Positions 8,443-16,502 of a DNA stretch of 64,000 bases are shown in pieces. The notes under the pieces were generated by a model. That model made no database searches, had not been told where the DNA came from, and saw only the letters and a list, made by a program, of their open reading frames with translations. This DNA is from Rhodococcus ruber. Its GTDB lineage: Bacteria > Actinomycetota > Actinomycetes > Mycobacteriales > Mycobacteriaceae. The number at the start of each line of letters is the position of its first letter. Position 1 is the first letter of the stretch. The stretch covers positions 310,001 to 374,000 of the forward strand of contig NZ_JAPWIJ010000006.1 of assembly GCF_027270735.1 (NCBI RefSeq). The letters are read 5' to 3'. The translations under genes were made by a program, and so were the position numbers.

Positions 8443-8823
8443 TCACTGGCGATAGATCTCCACGTGGGCACCGGTGACCACACCGAGGGTCGACGTCGGC
8501 TGACCCCAGCTCGAACTGCAATTGCCCGACGCCTGACCTGTCGGCACGAAAGATCGGCTCGACGAGGTGTAGGGACCGACCGCCGGGATCGGAAAGCGAT
8601 TGGGGACGAAGTGAAAGCCCCAGCATTCGGTGATCAGTACGTACTCCCTACCCGGAGGGGCACCGGTGTCGTGACACGTTGCCGACGCGCCGAAGGCATC
8701 GTGGGCGATGGAGCAATCCTGGGTATCAGCATGGGAAACGCCTGCGCCGATGATTGCTGAAAAGGCCAGACCTGAGACGACGACGGTGGCAACTCGTGTT
8801 GCCGCTACAAATGTTCTTCTCAT
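8443..8823 (-). CDS. Small secreted hypothetical protein
   Basis: The 126-residue product (MRRTFVAATRVATVVVSG...) has a Sec-type signal peptide with likely cleavage after VSHA (about residue 33). The mature part has four cysteines (DCSIAH, ATCHD, TECWG, GNCSS), probably two disulfides, in a beta-rich small domain. No family recognised. An alternative start three codons upstream exists (MTC). Transcribed convergently with the preceding gene and in the same direction as the ABC exporter genes upstream of it. Confidence 0.65.
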   Translation of the reverse strand: MRRTFVAATRVATVVVSGLAFSAIIGAGVSHADTQDCSIAHDAFGASATCHDTGAPPGREYVLITECWGFHFVPNRFPIPAVGPYTSSSRSFVPTGQASGNCSSSWGQPTSTLGVVTGAHVEIYRQ

Positions 8824-8863
8824 ACAGGTCATTTCGCCGGAGACCGACGAGGCGTTACGGAAA

Positions 8864-10687
8864 TCAGACCAGCGAGTCTTCCCACGCCTCGTGCAGGTGA
8901 GCGAAGCGTCCCTCTCCCGCGATCAGATCCTCGGGAGTTCCGTCCTCGACGATGTCGCCATCGGACATGACCAGAACGCGATCTGCAATGGACACGGTCG
9001 ACAGGCGGTGCGCGATGATCAGCGCCGTTCGCCCCTGCAGGATGGTCTCGAGCGCACGCTGCACCAGCCGCTCGCTCGGGATGTCCAGACTCGAAGTTGC
9101 CTCGTCCAGCACGATCACCGACGGCGCAGCCAGGAACACCCGCGCGAAGGCCACCAATTGCCTTTGGCCCGAGGACAATCGGCCACCGCGCTTGCGTACG
9201 TCGGTATCGATGCCGTCGGGCAGCGACGCGATGAACTCGGTCAGTCCGACGGCGTCGGCCGCAGCCCGCACGTCTGCATCGGTCGCCGTCGGGCGGCCGA
9301 GACGGATGTTGTCCGCCACCGAACCGGAGAACAGGAACGACTCCTGCGTCACCATGACGACGTTGCGGCGTAGATCCTCGTCGCTGATCTCACGCATGTC
9401 GATGCCGTCGAGTCGCACGGCTCCGGCCGTCGGATCGTAGAAGCGCGCCAACAGCTTTGCCAGTGTCGACTTTCCGGCTCCGGTGGCCCCGACCATCGCG
9501 ACCACCTGCCCTGCGGGCACGTGTAGCGAGAACTCCGGCAGCACGACGCGCTCGGATCCGTAGGAGAAGTGCACGTCGTCGAACGTGATGTCGCCTTTCA
9601 CCGTTCCGATCTCGACCGGGTTCTTCGGCGCGATCACCGACGGTTCTTCCTCGAGCACGCCGGAGATCTTCTCCAGCGCAGCCGCGGCGGACTGGTACGC
9701 GTTGAAGACCATCGCCAACTCGTCGAGCGGGCCGTAGAACCGCCGAAGATACAGCACGTAGGCCGCAAGTACGCCGATGTCCATGTGGCCGTTGATCACT
9801 CGCCAGCTACCGAACACCAGGATGATCGCCAGCGTGACGTTGCCGATCCAGCGCACGATGCCGGTGTAGCTCGCCATGCCGCGCAGCGCCGCGGTGGTGG
9901 CGTCCCGATACTCCGAATCCTCGGTGCTCAGAATGGCGTCGTTGCGGCCCTCGCGTCGGAACACCTGCACCGCGCGAATGCCGCCCATCGACTCCACGAA
10001 ATGGACCACGACGCGCGCGATCGCCACCCGTGTTCGACGGTAGCCCTGGCGTTGGCGACGCTGCGACCACCGCGTGACGAGCACCAGCGGAACGAAGCCG
10101 GCCAGCACGATCAGCGCCATCGGTACATCGAGATACACCAGGATGATCGCGATCGACACCATCGACAGGATGGCCGTCAGTGCATCGTTGAGCGCACTCT
10201 CGAGCAAGGTCTGCAGAGACTCGACATCGCTGGTCAGTCGCGAGATCAGCCGTCCCGAGGTGTATTTCTCGTGGAACGACAGGCTCAGCTTCTGGGCATG
10301 ATCGAACACCCGGCCGCGGAGGTCGTACAGAATGTTCTGACTCAGCCGACCGGAGACGGTGAGAAACGCATAGGTGGTGAACATTCCGAGCAGACCGAAA
10401 CCGGTGTAGCCGCCGACCGCCCACAGCAACGGACCCCAATCACCCTGCCCCGCAGCGCCGACGCCGTTGTCCAGTGCATAGGCGATGAACAGTGGACCCG
10501 CCACGTAGGTGATGTTGTCGACCAGGATGATCAGAAACGACAGCAGGGCCTGCTTCTTGTACGGGCGCACCAGTGATGCCAGCAAGCGACGAGAACGTCC
10601 GGCCAGCACCAGGTTTCCGGTGGCGTCGACCTCGGATTCCTCCCCGCCGACGCCCCGCCAATCCTCGGTGGAGCTCTGATCACTCAT
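8864..10687 (-). CDS. ABC exporter half-transporter, canonical ATPase
   Basis: The 607-residue fused permease-ATPase has an ABC transmembrane domain (about 45-335, six hydrophobic segments) and a nucleotide-binding domain with Walker A GATGAGKST (400-408), Q-loop VTQES, signature LSSGQ (504-508), Walker B VIVLDE with catalytic Glu529, and H-loop His560. It overlaps the next half-transporter gene by 8 bp, so the two are made together and should form a heterodimeric exporter of the Rv1272c/Rv1273c or TM287/288 type. Substrate is not predictable; lipid or drug export is usual for the group. Confidence 0.9.
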   Translation of the reverse strand: MSDQSSTEDWRGVGGEESEVDATGNLVLAGRSRRLLASLVRPYKKQALLSFLIILVDNITYVAGPLFIAYALDNGVGAAGQGDWGPLLWAVGGYTGFGLLGMFTTYAFLTVSGRLSQNILYDLRGRVFDHAQKLSLSFHEKYTSGRLISRLTSDVESLQTLLESALNDALTAILSMVSIAIILVYLDVPMALIVLAGFVPLVLVTRWSQRRQRQGYRRTRVAIARVVVHFVESMGGIRAVQVFRREGRNDAILSTEDSEYRDATTAALRGMASYTGIVRWIGNVTLAIILVFGSWRVINGHMDIGVLAAYVLYLRRFYGPLDELAMVFNAYQSAAAALEKISGVLEEEPSVIAPKNPVEIGTVKGDITFDDVHFSYGSERVVLPEFSLHVPAGQVVAMVGATGAGKSTLAKLLARFYDPTAGAVRLDGIDMREISDEDLRRNVVMVTQESFLFSGSVADNIRLGRPTATDADVRAAADAVGLTEFIASLPDGIDTDVRKRGGRLSSGQRQLVAFARVFLAAPSVIVLDEATSSLDIPSERLVQRALETILQGRTALIIAHRLSTVSIADRVLVMSDGDIVEDGTPEDLIAGEGRFAHLHEAWEDSLV

Positions 10688-12473
10688 GAATCGACCCCAT
10701 CACCTCGCGGTACCGCGGCGACGACGCCAACAGTCCCTCGTGTGTTCCCTGCTCCACAATTGTTCCGTTCTCGAGATAGAGCACGCGGTCAGCCAACGCA
10801 GCGGTCGACGGCCGGTGTGCCACCAGCACTGTCGTCGAATGCGCCAACACCCGTCGCAACTCCTTCTGCACTTTCGCTTCGGTGTCCACGTCGAGCGCGG
10901 ACAGTGGGTCGTCGAGCACCAGCACCCGCGGCTTGCCCAGCACCGCGCGCGCCAAGGCGAGCCGCTGGCGCTGTCCGCCGGACAGGCTCATGCCCTGCTC
11001 GCCGATACGAGTGGCCAGACCCCACGGCAGCCGCTCGACGAAATCCGTTGCATGCGCGATCTCCAACGCCTCGGCGATCTCGGCATCGGACGCGCCGGGA
11101 GAACCGAGCGCGATGTTCTCGCGCGCACTGGCCGAGAACAGCACCGGATCCTCGAACGCCACCGACACGATCGAACGCAAGTCCGACAATCGCATCGAAG
11201 CCACGTCGATACCGTCGATCGTGATGGACCCCTCGGTGACGTCGAACAGGCGAGGAACCAGGTTGGTCAGCGCAGTCTTTCCGCTGCCGGTGTTCCCGAC
11301 GAGCGCAACGGTCTCCCCCGGCTCGATCACGAAACTGACGTCGGTGAGCAGCGGCGAGGACGCGTCGGGAAAGGTGAATCCCACGCGGTCGAATTGCACT
11401 CGGCCACGGATCCTTTCGGGCAGTTCGACGGGATCGTCGGGATCGGTGACCGTTTCGGGAGTGTCCATGATCTCCCAGTAACGATCCGCTGCCGTACGTG
11501 CATTGTTCAGTTCGGCCAACAGGTAGCCGAACGACTCGATCGGCCACAACAGGAAGGTGACGATGGCAATGGCCGCGACGAGCGTGCCGACCGTCATCGT
11601 GCCCTGCACGATCGAGTACGTCCCCACGGCCAGAATCGCGCCGATGGTGATCGGTTGCAGCCCGACGATGACGGCCCAGATGATCGCGAGGTAGCGCACC
11701 TTCTTCAACTCGGTGTCGCGCAAAGTGCGAGCCTGCCGAAGAAACTGCTTGCCCAGGTGCGCACTTCGACCGAAGGCCTTCAGAACACGAATGCCCTGAA
11801 TGGACTCTTCCACCGTCGTCGTGACATCGCCCGCCTGATCCTGAGCGTCACGCGCCACGACGCGGTACAGCGTCTCGAACTTGGTGCAGGCGATGACCAG
11901 TGGCACCGACGTCACCAGCATGATCAGCCCCAATTGCCAGGACTGGACCAGCAATACGCCGATACCCACAACGAGCGTGACGGCGTTGATGATGATGAAC
12001 GGGCCGATGAAGGCCATGAATCGGCGCAGCGAACCGAGATCGGCGATGGCGCGCGAGAGCAGCTGCCCCGATTCCCAACTTTCGTGCGCCGCGACCGAGA
12101 GCCGCTGCAACTTGTCGAATACTGTTGCACGAGCGGTGATCTCGAATTGACTCGAAGGCCTGGACACCAGGTAACGACGCACCCAGATTCCGGCCGCGTC
12201 GATGGTGCCGAGCAACAGGACGAATGCCGCGGGCCACCAGACAGCAGAGAAATTGCGATCGGTGATGGGGCCGTCGATGACGCGTTGCATCACCAGTGGA
12301 ATCACCAGACCGGTCATGGTCGCAATCAGCGAGACCACGATCGAGCCGATGTAGAACCACTTGTACGGGGCCAGGAACGGCGCGAAACGCTGCAGCGATG
12401 TGGCGGTACGCACTACTTTCGGGTTCGGCTGATCGACGGTTCGGGCTTCGGTGTCGAGCACACCCGTGGACAC
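10680..12473 (-). CDS. ABC exporter half-transporter, degenerate ATP site
   Basis: The 597-residue partner has its membrane domain at about 35-325 and a nucleotide-binding domain with Walker A GNTGSGKT (393-400), signature LSGGQ (497-501) and H-loop in VAHRP. The Walker B reads LVLDDP, so the catalytic glutamate is Asp522, and the Q-loop glutamine is replaced by Glu (VAFEDP). These are the classic degenerate-site changes of heterodimeric exporters. It is the first gene of the two-gene operon; the 163-bp gap to the methyltransferase gene at 12637 holds divergent promoters. Confidence 0.9.
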   Translation of the reverse strand: MSTGVLDTEARTVDQPNPKVVRTATSLQRFAPFLAPYKWFYIGSIVVSLIATMTGLVIPLVMQRVIDGPITDRNFSAVWWPAAFVLLLGTIDAAGIWVRRYLVSRPSSQFEITARATVFDKLQRLSVAAHESWESGQLLSRAIADLGSLRRFMAFIGPFIIINAVTLVVGIGVLLVQSWQLGLIMLVTSVPLVIACTKFETLYRVVARDAQDQAGDVTTTVEESIQGIRVLKAFGRSAHLGKQFLRQARTLRDTELKKVRYLAIIWAVIVGLQPITIGAILAVGTYSIVQGTMTVGTLVAAIAIVTFLLWPIESFGYLLAELNNARTAADRYWEIMDTPETVTDPDDPVELPERIRGRVQFDRVGFTFPDASSPLLTDVSFVIEPGETVALVGNTGSGKTALTNLVPRLFDVTEGSITIDGIDVASMRLSDLRSIVSVAFEDPVLFSASARENIALGSPGASDAEIAEALEIAHATDFVERLPWGLATRIGEQGMSLSGGQRQRLALARAVLGKPRVLVLDDPLSALDVDTEAKVQKELRRVLAHSTTVLVAHRPSTAALADRVLYLENGTIVEQGTHEGLLASSPRYREVMGSIHE

Positions 12474-12636
12474 GTGTTGTTCTCCTTCTGCTGTGCCCGG
12501 ATGATTTCATTGCACAGGCTCAGTTTCCAACCGATTTTCGGCCCCGGTCATTCCAGTGTGGAACCTCGAGCTTGGTCGAGGTCAAGGCCGACCACTCTCG
12601 AGTACCGTAGGACCGTCGGGCGAGAGAAGGGCATAC

Positions 12637-13800
12637 GTGAGCGCACGGTCGATGGTCGGGTTGTTCGCGGGAATCGGCGGGCTCGAGCTGGGGTTGGCCG
12701 AGGCGGGTTGGTCGACGCAGTTGCTGTGCGAGGTCGATCCCGGAGCGCAAGCCGTCCTCACCGCCCGCATGCCCGACGTCCCTCTGCACAGCGATGTCAC
12801 CACACTCCGCAGCCTGCCCGCCGGCACCGAACTGGTAGCGGCAGGCTTTCCGTGCCAGGACCTCTCCCAGGCAGGACGGACAGCGGGCATCACCGGGGCC
12901 CGATCCGGCCTGGTCGACGAGGTCTTTCGGTTGGTCTCGCGCCGCAAAGGCCCACGCTGGCTGCTGATCGAGAACGTGCCTTTCATGCTGCAACTCGGCC
13001 GCGGGGCCGCCATGCGGCACATCACCGACGCACTCGAGGACCTCGGTTACATGTGGGCGTATCGCGTCGTCGACGCACGAGCGTTCGGATTGCCGCAGCG
13101 TCGGCAGCGGGTGGTGATGCTGGCCTCGCGCACCGACGATCCTCGTGAAGTGCTGTTCTCCCAGGATGCCGGCCCGTTGCCCGACGGCGATCCGAGCACC
13201 CAGCCGTGCGGGTTCTACTGGACCGAGGGAATCCGCGGATTGGGCTGGGCCGTCAACGCGGTCCCCACGCTCAAGGGCGGATCCTCGCTCGGCATCGCCA
13301 GTCCCCCGGCCGTGCGGTTGCCGTCCGGGGAGATAGTCACACCCGGCATCATCGGGGCCGAGCGCCTGCAGGGATTCGATCCGGACTGGACGCTGCCTTC
13401 CGTCCAGCAGCCCGGCGTCCGGAGTGGGCATCGCTGGAAGCTCGTCGGAAATGCCGTCAGTGTGCGGATGGCGTCATGGGCAGCACGCGCTCTGGACGAC
13501 CCGAAGCCCTACGACGCCTCGAAAGATGTGGCTGTTCTGCCTGGCCAGGCCTGGCCGACGGCGGCCTGGGGACGCGACCGGACGACGTTCAAGGTGACGA
13601 TCTCGAGCATGCCGGTACACGAGCCCTACGAGGACCTGATCGGCTTTCTGGACGACTCGAAGCTGCTCTCCGCGCGCGCGACCGCCGGATTTCTCAAGCG
13701 GGCCCGGGCCGGCAGCCTCCGTTTCGCTCCGGGATTTCTCGACGATCTCGATGCCCACCTCGAGCGCATGGGCGGATACGCCGAGCGGGTTCCGGTGTGA
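12637..13800 (+). CDS. dcm: DNA (cytosine-5) methyltransferase
   Basis: The 387-residue enzyme has all core C5-MTase motifs: FAGIGG (10-15, AdoMet binding), PCQDLS with catalytic Cys73, ENV (112-114), QRRQR (154-158) and a GNAVS motif X near 275. The target-recognition region lies between motifs VIII and X, and there is an unusual C-terminal extension of about 100 residues after motif X. The start is the GTG at 12637 with GAAGGG upstream; an in-frame upstream start at 12556 is less likely. It overlaps a Vsr endonuclease gene by one base. No restriction endonuclease gene is adjacent. Confidence 0.9.
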   Translation: MSARSMVGLFAGIGGLELGLAEAGWSTQLLCEVDPGAQAVLTARMPDVPLHSDVTTLRSLPAGTELVAAGFPCQDLSQAGRTAGITGARSGLVDEVFRLVSRRKGPRWLLIENVPFMLQLGRGAAMRHITDALEDLGYMWAYRVVDARAFGLPQRRQRVVMLASRTDDPREVLFSQDAGPLPDGDPSTQPCGFYWTEGIRGLGWAVNAVPTLKGGSSLGIASPPAVRLPSGEIVTPGIIGAERLQGFDPDWTLPSVQQPGVRSGHRWKLVGNAVSVRMASWAARALDDPKPYDASKDVAVLPGQAWPTAAWGRDRTTFKVTISSMPVHEPYEDLIGFLDDSKLLSARATAGFLKRARAGSLRFAPGFLDDLDAHLERMGGYAERVPV

Positions 13801-14213
13801 TGGCCGAACGCCCCGTCACCGACGCCAAGACCAGTGCTCGGCTGAGCAAGCAACGACGCCGCGACACCAAACCGGAGGTCGCGCTGCGGCGGGCACTGCA
13901 CCGCCGAGGTCTGCGGTATTTCGTCGATCGCGCTCCACTGAAGGGCATGCGGCGTCGAGCAGATCTGGTGTTCCCCAGACGCAAGGTAGCGGTCTACGTC
14001 GACGGCTGCTTCTGGCACAGCTGCCCGATACACGCCACCAAGCCCCGCAACAACGCGCAATGGTGGGCCGACAAATTGGCGGCCAACGTCGCGCGCGATC
14101 GCGACACGGACGAGAAGCTTCTCGCGGAGGGCTGGCGCGTCGTACGAATTTGGGAACACGAGGACCCCGCCCTCGCCGCCGACCGAGTTGAGAACGAACT
14201 TACTGGAGACTGA
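13800..14213 (+). CDS. vsr: Very short patch repair endonuclease
   Basis: The 137-residue protein matches Vsr, which nicks 5' of T in T:G mismatches left by deamination of 5-methylcytosine. It has the N-terminal RRRDTKPEVALRRALHRRGLRY region, the catalytic aspartate in RRADLVF (Asp55), VAVYVDGCFWHSCP with zinc/active-site His73 and Cys75, and WWADKL later. The ATG overlaps the methyltransferase stop (TGATG), so the pair is translationally coupled, as expected for a repair enzyme serving the methylated site. Confidence 0.9.
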   Translation: MAERPVTDAKTSARLSKQRRRDTKPEVALRRALHRRGLRYFVDRAPLKGMRRRADLVFPRRKVAVYVDGCFWHSCPIHATKPRNNAQWWADKLAANVARDRDTDEKLLAEGWRVVRIWEHEDPALAADRVENELTGD

Positions 14214-14274
14214 AACCCTTTCCCGTCCCCGCGCGTCCAACCCCATGATCGGTTGATTCGAGTACGGGGGACGA

Positions 14275-15342
14275 ATGACGGTGCGTAGAAATTGGTTGCT
14301 CGCGGCGGTGGCGCTGGCGATGTCGGTCTCGACGAGCGGATGCGCGGTGGTGTTGCTCGGCAGCGCGTTCCCCGCAGGCAGTTCGTCGCCCACCGGCAGT
14401 TTTTCGCCACAGGACAAGTACGGATTCGAGATGTCGGAAGCAGACCGGTATCTGGCCGACACAGCAGAATTCGTACGCAGTCTCGATCCGTGTGGCTTTC
14501 TCACCGAGGACGATCTCGCTGCCCTCGGCACCGTGGTGCAGCTTCGCCCAGATGGCGAGTTGAGCACGTGCTCGGCCAGCCTGAAACCCGCGACATCGAG
14601 CGCAACCGACTCCGTCTCCATCGATCTGAACGGATATCAACCGACGTCCGACGATCCGGACTACGAGCAGATCATGATCGGTGACGAACAGGTGTATCAA
14701 GACAACTCGTCGCCGGGTTCGTGCCGCGTCGGCTTTCCGCTTCGCGGCGAGTTCGACGGTGCCACCCCGGGGGCCATGGACGGTTTCCTCACCGAATCCG
14801 GGCGCGGGTTCGCCACGATCGACGTCTATCGCGCCGTCGGGGACGCGTGTGCCGCTGCGACAACCGTCGCCGAGACCGCACTCGGCCTGTTGGACGATCC
14901 ACCTTTGCGGGCCGATTCCAAGTACAACCTTCCGCTGGCCATGAAAGATCCGTGTGCCGTCCTCGAACACCTACCCGCAACGTGGACGGTGGGCCGTTGG
15001 AACCCTCCATCGGATCCGTACCGTTGCCATTTCACGGCGTCCTCGGCAACGTTCGAGGACAACCTCATGATGCTCGACGTCACGCTCTCCTACGTCGACA
15101 CCGAACTGCGGTCGACGGACCGCAAGACTGTCCAGCAGGGCGGCTACACCGTCGAAACACGCGACTCGGATTCGGTGTGCTCGGCCGACATCGTGTTGGG
15201 CAACCCCGTTCTCGGCCTGCCCGGTAACGACGACTCTGCCGCGCGCTACGCCCGCACAGTTCCCGAGCTGTCCGTCATGGCGGACGACTGCGACTCCGCC
15301 GTCACACTGGCGGTGGCAGCTGCCGACGAGCTCACTGGTTAG
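14275..15342 (+). CDS. DUF3558-like lipoprotein, two-domain
   Basis: The 355-residue product has a signal peptide and lipobox TSGC (Cys23). Two related halves follow: the first opens with LDPCGFLTEDDLAALG (about 78-93), the second with KDPCAVLEHLPATW (about 225-238). DPC followed by a helix is the DUF3558 pattern found in many mycobacterial and rhodococcal lipoproteins. Paired cysteines in each half suggest disulfides. Function unknown, location outer face of the membrane. The next gene begins 9 bp downstream. Confidence 0.75.
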   Translation: MTVRRNWLLAAVALAMSVSTSGCAVVLLGSAFPAGSSSPTGSFSPQDKYGFEMSEADRYLADTAEFVRSLDPCGFLTEDDLAALGTVVQLRPDGELSTCSASLKPATSSATDSVSIDLNGYQPTSDDPDYEQIMIGDEQVYQDNSSPGSCRVGFPLRGEFDGATPGAMDGFLTESGRGFATIDVYRAVGDACAAATTVAETALGLLDDPPLRADSKYNLPLAMKDPCAVLEHLPATWTVGRWNPPSDPYRCHFTASSATFEDNLMMLDVTLSYVDTELRSTDRKTVQQGGYTVETRDSDSVCSADIVLGNPVLGLPGNDDSAARYARTVPELSVMADDCDSAVTLAVAAADELTG

Positions 15343-15351
15343 CCTTGGTCG

Positions 15352-16056
15352 GTGTGTTCGAGAACTGAAGGCGTTGATATCCGCCGAGCCGTAGTGGCGG
15401 TCTGCTTGATCCTCGCCGGACTGCTGTATTCCGCATGGGTGGCCGAATTCTTCTTGGACACCGGTCTCGACCCCACCACATCGTTTCTCAGCGAACTCGA
15501 CGCCCGCGATCAGCCGTACCGCGAATTCTTTTCCACCGCAGACGTCGTCACGGGGTCACTGATGATCGTCGCTGCTGTCCTCGGCTTCCTCGCGACAGCG
15601 CGGCGACGGCTCGTCGTCACCGGCTGGATCGCGTCGGGCATCTTCGGTATCGCCACCATCGCCGACGCGAAACTTCCTCTCGAGTGTGTGGCCGCCGACG
15701 ATCCGAGCTGTCCGATCGAGCCCAGCGGATTGTTCCCGCAACTCCATCACCTGCACGCACTCACCAGCACCATCGCGGTGTTCGCGATCTTCACGGTCAT
15801 GATCGCGTTCACGCTCGCTGCATTCCGTTATGAGGGCTATCCCCTGCTTCGGACGCTCGGTGTCGCGGTGCTGGCGGTCACGACCCTGGCAACGGCGTGG
15901 CTGTTGATCGCCGACAATCTTCCCGGCGACCACGGACTCGGTGTTGCCCAGCGGGTTCAGGTGGGCGGCATGTCGGCGTATCTGGTGGTGCTGGGGTGTG
16001 CGCTTAGACTCGGCGCATGTCCTTCACCGCGACCGAACTCAACGGGTCCAAGGTAG
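15352..16056 (+). CDS. DUF998 family integral membrane protein
   Basis: The 234-residue protein starts at GTG and has about six membrane segments (near 13-35, 65-85, 90-105, 135-158, 167-185, 197-215). The conserved SFLSELDARDQPYREFFSTAD loop after the first segment and the IADAKLPLECVAADDPSC loop match DUF998 membrane proteins. Function unknown. Its C-terminal codons overlap, in another frame, the start of the methionine sulfoxide reductase gene by about 40 bp. Confidence 0.78.
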   Translation: MCSRTEGVDIRRAVVAVCLILAGLLYSAWVAEFFLDTGLDPTTSFLSELDARDQPYREFFSTADVVTGSLMIVAAVLGFLATARRRLVVTGWIASGIFGIATIADAKLPLECVAADDPSCPIEPSGLFPQLHHLHALTSTIAVFAIFTVMIAFTLAAFRYEGYPLLRTLGVAVLAVTTLATAWLLIADNLPGDHGLGVAQRVQVGGMSAYLVVLGCALRLGACPSPRPNSTGPR

Positions 16057-16502
16057 AGCAGTACCAGCAGCTCGCCGAGCAGGCCAAGGGCCTCGTATAC
16101 GAAGAGTCGAACCTGATCGCCAATGCCGCCAATCTCTCCGCGTTGGTCTATCACGCTCTGCCCGAGGTCAATTGGGTCGGCTTCTACCTGTTCGACGGCA
16201 CCGAACTCGTCGTCGGTCCCTTTCAAGGTCAGCCCGCCTGCGTACGGATCGCTCTGACCAAAGGGGTGTGTGGCGCTGCCGCGACCACTCGCGAGACACA
16301 GCGAGTAGCCGACGTCCACGCCTTCCCCGGCCACATCGCGTGCGATGCCAACACTCGCTCCGAGGTCGTCGTACCGCTGTACCAGGGCGAGACCCTGGTC
16401 GGGGTCTTCGATCTGGACAGCCCTGTACCGAACCGCTTCGACGCCGACGATCAGGCCGGCCTCGAAGCGATCGCGGCGGTCTTTCTCAACTCTCTGGGGT
16501 AA
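16017..16502 (+). CDS. msrC: Free methionine-(R)-sulfoxide reductase (GAF domain)
   Basis: The 161-residue single-GAF protein has WVGFYLFD and the three redox cysteines Cys75 (ACVRI), Cys85 (GVCG) and Cys109 (ACDA). Their spacing, 10 and 24 residues, equals that of Cys84/94/118 in the E. coli fRMsr. The enzyme reduces free methionine-R-sulfoxide with thioredoxin as donor. It overlaps the upstream DUF998 gene and, tail to tail, the dihydroxyacetone kinase gene by 17 bp. Confidence 0.88.
   Translation: MSFTATELNGSKVEQYQQLAEQAKGLVYEESNLIANAANLSALVYHALPEVNWVGFYLFDGTELVVGPFQGQPACVRIALTKGVCGAAATTRETQRVADVHAFPGHIACDANTRSEVVVPLYQGETLVGVFDLDSPVPNRFDADDQAGLEAIAAVFLNSLG

Noticed and set aside
9569..10576. 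Long plus-strand open frame opposite the canonical ABC half-transporter
   Set aside because: It is antisense to a gene with every ABC motif, is rich in His/Arg/Gln as expected for a shadow frame, and matches no family.
10686..13148. Very long plus-strand open frame across the second ABC gene and the methyltransferase
   Set aside because: It runs antisense to one real gene and out of frame through another; length is due to high G+C, not coding.
12637..14213. Complete restriction-modification system
   Set aside because: Flanking genes are an ABC exporter and a DUF3558 lipoprotein; no endonuclease other than the mismatch-nicking Vsr is present.
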